From contig NZ_CP019428.1 in assembly GCF_009834565.1 (NCBI RefSeq), forward strand, positions 1,240,001 to 1,304,000: a stretch of DNA of 64,000 nt, given 5' to 3'. Both the position numbers and the translations under genes were made by a program. Positions 57,539 to 64,000 of the stretch are shown in pieces. The notes beneath the pieces were generated by a model that saw nothing but the letters and a program-made list of their open reading frames with translations, ran no database searches and was not told where the DNA came from. This DNA is from Pseudomonas sp. R76. GTDB taxonomy: Bacteria > Pseudomonadota > Gammaproteobacteria > Pseudomonadales > Pseudomonadaceae. How positions within the stretch are numbered: the first letter of the stretch is position 1; each line of letters opens with the position of its first letter.

Positions 57539-59020
57539 TCAGACCATCATCAGCAACACGGCGATGAAAATGCTGCCGGCGGAGAAGGTCATGGTCCGAG
57601 ACGACCAGGTGTTGAACCAACGTTGAAAGCTGGCCAAATCGCGGGTCAGTTTGGTGTCCTGGCGGGTCCAGGACTGTTGATCAAGGCGGAAGAACACGTA
57701 GATCTTCACCAGCGCGCCCATGATCTGGTTGTAATAGAGAATCACCGGGTACGCCGGGCCGATCTTGTGGCCGGAGCACGACAGCAGCAGGGTCAGAATC
57801 AGGCGGGTGATGCCGATCCACAGCAGGTACGCGAGGATGAACGCGCCGCCGTATTTGAAGGTGGCGATGATTGCCACGGTCAGGCCGAGCAGGGAGGTCC
57901 ACATCGACACGCGCTGGTCGAACAACACCACGCTGGTGAACAGGCCGAGCCGACGCACGCCCAGGCCCAGGGCGCGGGAGTTCTGGCGCAGGTTGTTGCC
58001 GTACCAGCGGAACATCAGCTTGCGGCTGGCCTTGATAAAGCTCTTTTCCGGCGGGTGTTCCACGGTGTTGATCGCGGCGTCCGGCACGTAGAAGGTGTCG
58101 TAGCCCAGGCGCATCAGGCTGAACCAGCTGGACTTGTCATCGCCGGTCAGGAACTTGAAACGGCCCAGGCGCCAGTGTTGCAGCGAGTCGCTTTCCACGT
58201 CGGCGATAAAGCCCGGGTCGGTGACCACGCTGGCACGGAACACCGACATGCGACCGGTCATGGTCAGCACGCGCTTGGACAGGGCCATGGAGCACATGTT
58301 GATGTGGCGCTGGGCGAAGCGCAGCTTGTGCCATTCGCTCATGATGTAGCCGCCGCGCACTTCGCAGAACTCGTTGGTGGTCAGGCCGCCGACATTGCCG
58401 AACAGCTGGAACCACGGCACGGTTTTGCGCACTACGCCTTCGGCGAGCACGGTGTCGCCATCGATCACTGCTACCACCGCACGGTCGTCCGGCAGGTGGC
58501 GGGAGATGGCGCGGAAGCCAAAGGCCAGGCCGTCGCGCTTGCCAGTACCGGCGATGCGTACGAAATCGAGCTTCACGTGTTCCGGTGGGTTCATGCGTTC
58601 CCACAGGCTTTTCACCAGCAGCTCATCGGACATTTCCACCAGCGAGCAGACCACGGTGGTGGGGAAGCCGCATTCGATGGCCTCGCGAATGACCGAGCTG
58701 TAAACCTGTGCGGTGGTCAGTGCATCGATACGAAAACTGGTGACCATCAGGAACACATGGGACGGGTCCGCCGACTTGCCCAGCTTGCGCACTTTACGGC
58801 GCAGGTGCGGGTAGACCACATACAGGAACAGCATGCCGCGAAAGAAATGCGTAGCACCCATCGAGTAGCGCCAGATACCGACGGCGCCAATCAGGAAAAT
58901 AAAATTCTTCGACTCGGAGTCGAACGTACTCGCCGGTAAGAGCAGGGCGAGTCCCATCAGCAGGCTCAAGAAGAACAGCCAGCCGGCAGATTGGAGCAGT
59001 ACGTGTTTTAACTTGGACAT
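57539..59020 (-). CDS. alg8: Alg8, mannuronan synthase glycosyltransferase
   Basis: Family-2 glycosyltransferase that polymerises GDP-mannuronate at the inner membrane. 493 residues from [18 protein letters not shown], the usual start, with GGA eight bases upstream; the frame opens 31 codons earlier. N-terminal membrane helices, a cytoplasmic catalytic domain with [15 protein letters not shown] and [20 protein letters not shown] plus TGDDKSSW, and C-terminal helices are visible. It works with Alg44 encoded next to it. Confidence 0.96.
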   Translation of the reverse strand: MSKLKHVLLQSAGWLFFLSLLMGLALLLPASTFDSESKNFIFLIGAVGIWRYSMGATHFFRGMLFLYVVYPHLRRKVRKLGKSADPSHVFLMVTSFRIDALTTAQVYSSVIREAIECGFPTTVVCSLVEMSDELLVKSLWERMNPPEHVKLDFVRIAGTGKRDGLAFGFRAISRHLPDDRAVVAVIDGDTVLAEGVVRKTVPWFQLFGNVGGLTTNEFCEVRGGYIMSEWHKLRFAQRHINMCSMALSKRVLTMTGRMSVFRASVVTDPGFIADVESDSLQHWRLGRFKFLTGDDKSSWFSLMRLGYDTFYVPDAAINTVEHPPEKSFIKASRKLMFRWYGNNLRQNSRALGLGVRRLGLFTSVVLFDQRVSMWTSLLGLTVAIIATFKYGGAFILAYLLWIGITRLILTLLLSCSGHKIGPAYPVILYYNQIMGALVKIYVFFRLDQQSWTRQDTKLTRDLASFQRWFNTWSSRTMTFSAGSIFIAVLLMMV

Positions 59021-59103
59021 AAGCGTCATCCGAAGGTGAAGAAGGCTCCAGGCTGCAAGCGCTGGGGATTGGTACGCTTGCAGCCTGAAACTTGCCGTTG
59101 CTG

Positions 59104-60420
59104 TTACCAGCAAATGCCTTCGGTGCGGCCGGTCACGCTGGTGGCCTTGGACATGAAGCCCACCAGGTCGACCACTTGCTTGCCGTGCGGGGCGTTATGC
59201 GCCAGGGCACGGAATTTCTCGTCGCGGTTGCCGAGGATGATCACGTCGGAGTTGTTGATCACATCGTCGAAGTCCGAGTTGAGCAGGGACGACACGTGCG
59301 GGATCTTGCCCTCGATGTAGTCCTTGTTGGCGCCGTGGACACGCGCATATTCGACGTTGCTGTCGTAGATGCTCAGGTCGTAGCCCTTGCCGATCAGCAT
59401 TTCCGCGAGTTCCACCAATGGGCTTTCGCGCAGGTCATCGGTGCCGGCCTTGAAGCTCAGGCCCAGCAGCGCGACTTTGCGTTTGTCGTGGCTTTCGACG
59501 ATGTCGAAGGCGTTCTGCACCTGGGACTCGTTGCTGCGCATCAGCGAGTTGAGCAGCGGCGCTTCCACGTCCAGGGAGCTGGCGCGGTAGGTCAGGGCAC
59601 GCACGTCTTTTGGCAGGCACGAGCCGCCGAACGCGAAGCCTGGGCGCATGTAGTACTGGGACAGGTTGAGGGTCTTGTCCTGGCAGACCACTTCCATCAC
59701 TTCGCGGCCATCGACGCCGACAGCCTTGGCGATGTTGCCGATTTCGTTGGCGAAGGTCACCTTGGTGGCGTGCCACACGTTGCAGGTGTACTTGATCATT
59801 TCGGCAACGGCGATGTCCTTGCGGATGATCGGTGCGTCGAGTTCTTCGTACAGCGCCTGCAGGACGTCGCCGGAGGCTTTGTCGAACTCGCCGATGACGG
59901 TCATCGGTGGCAGGTCGTAGTCGGCGATGGCGGTGGATTCACGCAGGAATTCCGGGTTGACCGCAACACCGAAGTCGACGCCGGCTTTCTTGCCGGAGCA
60001 GTCTTCGAGGATCGGGATGACCACATTGGCCACAGTGCCCGGCAAGACGGTGCTGCGCACCACGATGGTGTGGCGGGTGGTCTTGTCACGCAGGACAAAA
60101 CCGATCTCGCGGCATACCGATTCGATGTAGTTGAGTTCCAGGTCGCCGTTTTTCTTGCTTGGCGTGCCGACGCAAATCATCGACAAGTCGGTATCGCGGA
60201 TGGCTTCGGCGAAGTTGGTAGTACCGCGCAGTCGACCGGTCTCGATCCCTTGGCTCAACAGTTCACCCAGACCCGGTTCAACGATTGGCGATTTGCCCGC
60301 ATTGATCAGGTCAATCTTTTCCTGGGAGATGTCTACGCCGACCACTTCGTGGCCACGGGCAGACAGGCAACCGGCACAGACTGCGCCAACGTAACCTAAA
60401 CCAAATATGCTGATGCGCAT
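59104..60420 (-). CDS. algD: AlgD, GDP-mannose 6-dehydrogenase
   Basis: Makes GDP-mannuronate, the committed step of alginate synthesis. 438 residues from [20 protein letters not shown] with AGAGG upstream; the open frame extends 54 codons further 5' but lacks a start with support. The NAD-binding motif is [12 protein letters not shown], the catalytic Cys is in [14 protein letters not shown], and the C-terminal domain includes [20 protein letters not shown]. It is the first gene of the alginate operon, behind a long leader and a sigma-22-type promoter. Confidence 0.96.
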   Translation of the reverse strand: MRISIFGLGYVGAVCAGCLSARGHEVVGVDISQEKIDLINAGKSPIVEPGLGELLSQGIETGRLRGTTNFAEAIRDTDLSMICVGTPSKKNGDLELNYIESVCREIGFVLRDKTTRHTIVVRSTVLPGTVANVVIPILEDCSGKKAGVDFGVAVNPEFLRESTAIADYDLPPMTVIGEFDKASGDVLQALYEELDAPIIRKDIAVAEMIKYTCNVWHATKVTFANEIGNIAKAVGVDGREVMEVVCQDKTLNLSQYYMRPGFAFGGSCLPKDVRALTYRASSLDVEAPLLNSLMRSNESQVQNAFDIVESHDKRKVALLGLSFKAGTDDLRESPLVELAEMLIGKGYDLSIYDSNVEYARVHGANKDYIEGKIPHVSSLLNSDFDDVINNSDVIILGNRDEKFRALAHNAPHGKQVVDLVGFMSKATSVTGRTEGICW

Positions 60421-60673
60421 CGCATTTACCTCTTTGTCATTGAAGACGATATTAATCATGCCAATTAGATGGCCGGAGTTCATGTTTGCAAGCGTCACAG
60501 TTGCCACGAAAGTTGGGCGAATAGACGCCGACTTACCGTGTGCAGGCATGTTAAATAACGAGTGACTAACGATTGCACTCAAGGTGTGCGAAACATGGCC
60601 TTGTTATTGGTACTTGCCCTGAAATGCAGCCGGCCTTCCTGGGAGAAGGGCCTGGCGCCAGTGCCGCAGAGCG

Positions 60674-60704
60674 TTGATAGAGGCATAAAGCCTCTAAATA
60701 TCAA
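60674..60704. other. stem-loop in the algD leader
   Basis: TAGAGGC-ATAAA-GCCTCTA is a perfect 7-bp hairpin extended by outer TTGATA/TATCAA pairing. It lies about 250 bases before the algD start within the predicted untranslated leader. No T tract follows on the transcript strand, so it is not a terminator. Confidence 0.5.
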
Positions 60705-60899
60705 TGCCTTGGGTTTTCTCACTGACCCATTAGGGGAAGCTGAGCCTTGGCCTTTTAGTGGGTGGCAATTCATCCTTGTCGCCGCTCTTAACTAATCGGT
60801 TGGTAATATGACCACGCAGTCAAAGTGTATGTGACAACTTTGCTACTTCCATTGGTCGGTCATGTAAGTCATCTCTTACAGCAACAGAGAATTTCGTTA

Positions 60900-60933
60900 C
60901 CGGTGGTATGAGCGGTGCTTTGGAGTGAAGTTC
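60900..60933 (-). promoter_or_regulatory. AlgU (sigma-22) type promoter of algD
   Basis: On the minus strand GAACTT (60933-60928), 16 bases, then TCATA (60911-60907) matches the AlgU/RpoE consensus GAACTT-N16/17-TCtgA and resembles the P. aeruginosa algD promoter. The start point would be near 60900, leaving a leader of about 480 nt before algD. The 900-base gap between algD and yaaA contains this promoter, its upstream region and a REP doublet, but no gene. Confidence 0.8.
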
Positions 60934-61000
60934 CTGGCCACTCATCCTGTTTCCGGAAATTTCTTGAAATATTAGAAAAGATGGCACTGGTACTATACTG

Positions 61001-61092
61001 ATAGCACTTGCTATTTGGGCCAGTAGTTATAGGGAGTTGGCGCGCAGGGATAGTTTTGTGCCACTACCTTTTAAAAAAAGTGGTGCCACTAC
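61001..61092. promoter_or_regulatory. candidate regulator sites upstream of the algD promoter
   Basis: A dyad ATAGCA-CT-TGCTAT (61001-61014) lies about 70 bases upstream of the -35, and GTGCCACTAC occurs twice as a direct repeat 25 bases apart (61058 and 61083) in an A/T-rich context. GCCACTACC is close to the GCCATTACC word I recall from the AmrZ/AlgZ site at P. aeruginosa algD, so AmrZ-like binding is possible. No clear AlgR box (CCGTTCGTC) was found. Confidence 0.35.
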
Positions 61093-61196
61093 GAAAAAAT
61101 TTCTGAAATGTCGAGTGAAAGATTCGTTAGGAATGCGTCAGGATGTTTTTTGACGCCAAATAAATGACGGTCTTTGGTGTGGAGCGCAGATAAAAA

Positions 61197-61285
61197 TGTG
61201 GGAGCTGGCTTGCCTGCGATAGCGGTATTCCAGTCAGAGATAAGTCGACTGATACACCGCTATCGCAGGCAAGCCAGCTCCCACA
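61197..61285. repeat. REP doublet (inverted pair)
   Basis: TGTGGGAGCTGGCTTGCCTG and its complement, perfectly inverted, immediately 3' of yaaA and upstream of the algD control region. It probably separates the two transcription units. Confidence 0.8.
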
Positions 61286-61320
61286 GTTGATCTATGGCGG
61301 CCGTGAGCGTGTGTACGGCC

Positions 61321-62100
61321 TTATTCCGGTGCGTGATCGCGCAAGAACACCAGGTTATCCGGCTTGGACTGCTCCGCATTGAAGCGATAGCCCTGTACAT
61401 CAAACTGCTTGAGCTTGGCCGGGTCGTTGATGCGCTCTTCGATCACGAAGCGGCTCATCATGCCCCGCGCTTTCTTCGCGTAGAAGCTGATGATCTTGTA
61501 TTGGCCGTTCTTCAGGTCCTTGAACTCGGTATTGATGATGCGCGCGTTCAGCGCCGTGCGCTTGACCGCCGAGAAGTACTCGTTGGAGGCCAGGTTGAGC
61601 AGCATGTCATCACCTTGCTCGGCGAGTGCCTCGTTGAGCCATTCACTGATACGGGTGCCCCAGAAGGCATAGAGGTCTTTGCCACGGGCGTTGGGCAGTT
61701 TGGTGCCCATCTCCAGGCGGTACGGCATCATCAAGTCCAGAGGGCGCAGCAGGCCGTACAGGCCCGAGAGCATGCGCAGGTGGTCTTGGGCGTAGCTGAA
61801 GTCGGCGTCGCTGAAGGTCTCGGCGTTGAGGCCGGTGTAGACGTCGCCCTTGAAGGCCAGCAGGGCCTGCTTGGCGTTCTCCGGCGTGAACGCGGGCGTC
61901 CAGCTGCCGAAGCGCGCGGCGTTGAGGCCGCCGATCTTGTCGGAGACGTGCATCAATTCGCTGATTTGCGCCGGGCTCAGTTCACGCAATTGTTCGATCA
62001 GCTCCTGGGAGTGGTCGAGGTATTGCGGCTGGGTGAAGCGCGGGGTTACCGGCTTGGACTCGAAATCGAGGGTTTTGGCGGGGGAAATCACCATCAGCAT
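61321..62100 (-). CDS. yaaA: YaaA, peroxide stress protein
   Basis: 259 residues; full-length match in pattern to YaaA/DUF328 proteins, which bind DNA and limit free iron during peroxide stress. Signature stretches are [15 protein letters not shown], the central [27 protein letters not shown] region, [11 protein letters not shown] and the C-terminal [15 protein letters not shown]. It stands alone, divergent from the deacetylase gene with 119 bases between them. Confidence 0.92.
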   Translation of the reverse strand: MLMVISPAKTLDFESKPVTPRFTQPQYLDHSQELIEQLRELSPAQISELMHVSDKIGGLNAARFGSWTPAFTPENAKQALLAFKGDVYTGLNAETFSDADFSYAQDHLRMLSGLYGLLRPLDLMMPYRLEMGTKLPNARGKDLYAFWGTRISEWLNEALAEQGDDMLLNLASNEYFSAVKRTALNARIINTEFKDLKNGQYKIISFYAKKARGMMSRFVIEERINDPAKLKQFDVQGYRFNAEQSKPDNLVFLRDHAPE

Positions 62101-62219
62101 GAACTTGGCTCCTTTAAACGTGGGGGGATTCTAGGGGGTTGGGGCTTTTGACTCCACCTATGATGGCGATAGGCACGATCCGCTATGATGGGCGGTGATT
62201 CTGGAGAGGGAGACCCTAG

Positions 62220-63344
62220 GTGCGAATTGCGCTTTTATTATCAGCTTGCCTGTTATGCCTGACCGCCAATGCGGCGCCGGTGGAGGTGGCCAGCCTGGAC
62301 CGCGGCACCTGGCCGGAAAAACTCAGCAGCCCGGCGCTGTTCGACGTGGCCTCGCGCGCCGAAATCCTGATGTTCGCCCACAGCCTGCTCGCCAGCGAGA
62401 ACCAGGACGAAACCGCGCTCAAGCAACGCCTGGGCCTGAAGATCATCAACCTGGCCGCCATCGATGACCTGCGTCGCCAGCTCTGGCAGCGCCTGCTGGA
62501 AAACTACACCTTCGCCCAGCAAAGCTGTGAAGAAGACGCCTCGTTCTGCTACCTGGTGGAAAACATGGACGACCTGCGCGAGCAGGCCGGCAAGTTCCAG
62601 GTCAGCGACAACTCCTTCTATATAGGCTGGGCCGGCCCCAGCCATAATTTCCACGAACGCTACCTCGACGAACTGCTGCGCAAAGCCGCGCTGTTCCCGC
62701 AGATCGGCAGTGAAGTGCTGCGTTTCGGCGATCACGAGCGCAATGGCGATGAATTCAACGACCGCCTGTTCCTGCTGACCTTCGACGGCGGCCCGGCACC
62801 GGTCAGCGGCAATACCGACTGGCTCACCGATTACCTGCGCAAGCAGAAGATGAACGCCACCTTCTTCGCCCTCGGCAGCAGCTTGCAGACCCGCGTGGAG
62901 CGCAGTTCCGCCGCCGATGTGCAGGCGTTGTACCAAGGCCAGTGTGTAGGCACCCAGGGCTGGCAGTATCGTTCCCACAGCCATTGGGTCGACTGGCAAA
63001 GCTCGATCACCCGCAGCGCCTCACTGGCGCAGAACCTGATGCCGGAAAACTACGTGCCGCTGTTTCGCCCGCCGTATGGCCAGCGCCGTGCCGACAGCCA
63101 GGGCTTCTTCCAGTCCCAGGGTTTGCAGGTGGCGTTGTGGGACATCGATTCCCAGGACGAGCCGGGCAAACTCAAGGCCGATGAGTCGGCGCAACGGGTG
63201 CTGACATTGATGTTGCTGTGGCGCAAAGGCGTGATTGTGTTTCACGACACCCAGGACAAGGCGCGGGTCGCATTGCCGATGTTGCTGCAGGCAACGGCGC
63301 AAAGTGGGCTGGGTTGGCAGGACTGCCGGGAGGCGTTTCGCTGA
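62220..63344 (+). CDS. exported NodB-type polysaccharide deacetylase with altered metal site
   Basis: 374 residues from a GTG with GGGAGA upstream. A signal peptide (MRIALLLSACLLCLTANA) is followed by an N-terminal domain of about 160 residues that I do not recognise and a C-terminal NodB domain (from about residue 180). NodB motifs are RLFLLTFDGGPAP (usual TFDDG; the metal-binding second Asp is Gly190), YRSHSHWVDW (His253/His255 rather than the usual H-x3-H), FRPPYGQRR, ALWDIDSQD and VIVFHDT. Catalytic Asp189 and His342 are kept. It may be inactive, metal-independent or use another ligand set. Substrate unknown. Confidence 0.85.
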   Translation: MRIALLLSACLLCLTANAAPVEVASLDRGTWPEKLSSPALFDVASRAEILMFAHSLLASENQDETALKQRLGLKIINLAAIDDLRRQLWQRLLENYTFAQQSCEEDASFCYLVENMDDLREQAGKFQVSDNSFYIGWAGPSHNFHERYLDELLRKAALFPQIGSEVLRFGDHERNGDEFNDRLFLLTFDGGPAPVSGNTDWLTDYLRKQKMNATFFALGSSLQTRVERSSAADVQALYQGQCVGTQGWQYRSHSHWVDWQSSITRSASLAQNLMPENYVPLFRPPYGQRRADSQGFFQSQGLQVALWDIDSQDEPGKLKADESAQRVLTLMLLWRKGVIVFHDTQDKARVALPMLLQATAQSGLGWQDCREAFR

Positions 63345-63488
63345 AAAAGCTGAAGTGCCCGGCCCTGTTGGGGATGAGGCATTTTTGGGGTGATTTTGTG
63401 CGACATTTCGATGCAGGTGGACTTCCGACTTTAACGGGGTGGCTGGCACTCGGCTAGTGCTATTCGTCATCCTGAAAAATAAACTTCA

Positions 63489-63510
63489 AAAAAGCGTCAA
63501 AGTGCTTTTT
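63489..63510. terminator. weak A/T hairpin in the gap before phoH
   Basis: AAAAAGC and GCTTTTT can pair around an 8-base loop about 145 bases after the deacetylase stop. The stem is almost all A-T, so termination would be inefficient. The rest of the 348-base gap holds no gene and only a fragment of a REP core (GGCTCCCACA). Confidence 0.25.
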
Positions 63511-63692
63511 CCTGTCATGGTTTTTGCGGTATTACGAAGTCAGATCGCCGAAACCTGCAACACAGGTGGCGTCTTCCAAGACTCCTCATGTGGGCACTGC
63601 ACTTGACGTCACTCAGGTGCAGTCGGTGGTCGAATCGAGGCGCAGCACTGTTGTGGTATTGCGTCGACTGGCTCCCACAAAGGTGACCGAGT

Positions 63693-64000
63693 ATGGATGA
63701 TCATGGACGTAACCCTTCTTCCGACCAGCCAATCCTTTATGTGCTTGATACCAACGTATTGATCCACGATCCAAACGCACTGCTTAATTTCGAAGAACAC
63801 CACGTCGCCATCCCGATGATCGTGCTTGAGGAGCTCGACAAACTCAAAAGCGGGCACCACAGCGTTGCCGCCGAATGCCGCCAGGCCATCCGCCTGATCG
63901 ACAAGACCCTGGGCGAAGCCTCACCCGAGGACGTTGAGGTCGGCGTGCCGATCCAGCGTGGCAAAAGCGGGCCCAAGGGCTTGCTGTCGATTCTGATGAG
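63693..64000 (+). CDS. PIN-domain PhoH-family ATPase (3'-truncated)
   Basis: First 102 codons of a gene that runs off the window. After MDDHGRNPSSDQP, the sequence YVLDTNVLIHDPNALLNFEE has the first acidic residue of a PIN nuclease domain, and IPMIVLEELDKLKSGHH the second acidic pair; the stretch ending KSGPKGLLSILM continues as in PhoH2-type proteins (PIN plus PhoH ATPase), which act on RNA. The ATPase half is not in the window. An AGGTGA ribosome site precedes the ATG. Confidence 0.85.
   Translation, partial: MDDHGRNPSSDQPILYVLDTNVLIHDPNALLNFEEHHVAIPMIVLEELDKLKSGHHSVAAECRQAIRLIDKTLGEASPEDVEVGVPIQRGKSGPKGLLSILM

Noticed and set aside
60562..60795. 77-codon plus-strand frame in the algD leader
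   Set aside because: No ribosome site, it opposes the algD transcript and no domain is visible; the region is better explained as leader and promoter DNA.

Overview
The window looks like a chromosome segment of a fluorescent Pseudomonas (P. fluorescens group). I infer this from the high-GC coding style, a Pseudomonas-type division and cell-wall (dcw) cluster ending in lpxC, a complete alginate operon in Pseudomonas order, and many intergenic REP elements of the two kinds common in this group (cores containing GCGGGCTTGCTCGCGAA or GCTGGCTTGCCTGCGAT). No tRNA, rRNA, transposase, prophage or CRISPR array is visible.

Layout. (1) 1-13.9 kb, plus strand: murE (5'-truncated)-murF-mraY-murD-ftsW-murG-murC-ddlB-ftsQ-ftsA-ftsZ-lpxC. 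It is tightly packed with overlapping start and stop codons and closed by a strong intrinsic terminator. (2) 14-18.5 kb, minus: two tandem paralogous membrane diguanylate cyclases and an OprD-family porin whose upstream region may encode a small RNA or attenuator. (3) 18.6-19.4 kb: repeat-rich gap. (4) 19.4-25.7 kb, minus: adaptor and RND pump genes co-transcribed with a CopR/CopS-like two-component system. (5) 26-32.4 kb: a small conserved-type protein, a periplasmic solute-binding protein, an Aer-like PAS chemoreceptor, a lipoprotein that fuses a solute-binding domain to a RidA-type imine deaminase domain, then (minus) a YkgJ-type cysteine protein, a GNAT acetyltransferase and CheV. (6) 32.6-43.6 kb: a 2-hydroxyacid dehydrogenase, a LysR regulator divergent from an OMF/FUSC/DUF1656/HlyD efflux operon, a SnoaL-like protein and MFS transporter divergent from a second LysR gene, an SDR and a small membrane protein. 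(7) 44-60.4 kb, minus: the whole alginate operon algD-8-44-K-E-G-X-L-I-J-F-A behind a good match to an AlgU (sigma-22) promoter with a leader of about 480 nt. (8) 61.3-64 kb: yaaA, an unusual NodB-type deacetylase and the start of a PIN-PhoH gene.

How they work together: region 1 makes lipid II, the divisome core and the committed lipid A enzyme. Region 7 makes, modifies and exports alginate; Alg44 carries a c-di-GMP-binding PilZ domain, so the two diguanylate cyclases of region 2 could in principle affect it, although nothing in the sequence ties them together.

The most unusual observations are the solute-binding/RidA fusion lipoprotein, a 90-bp REP doublet lying in frame within the signal-peptide region of algK, the candidate RNA upstream of the porin, and a NodB deacetylase with a Gly in place of a metal-binding Asp. 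Long open frames antisense to the GC-rich genes are treated as shadows.
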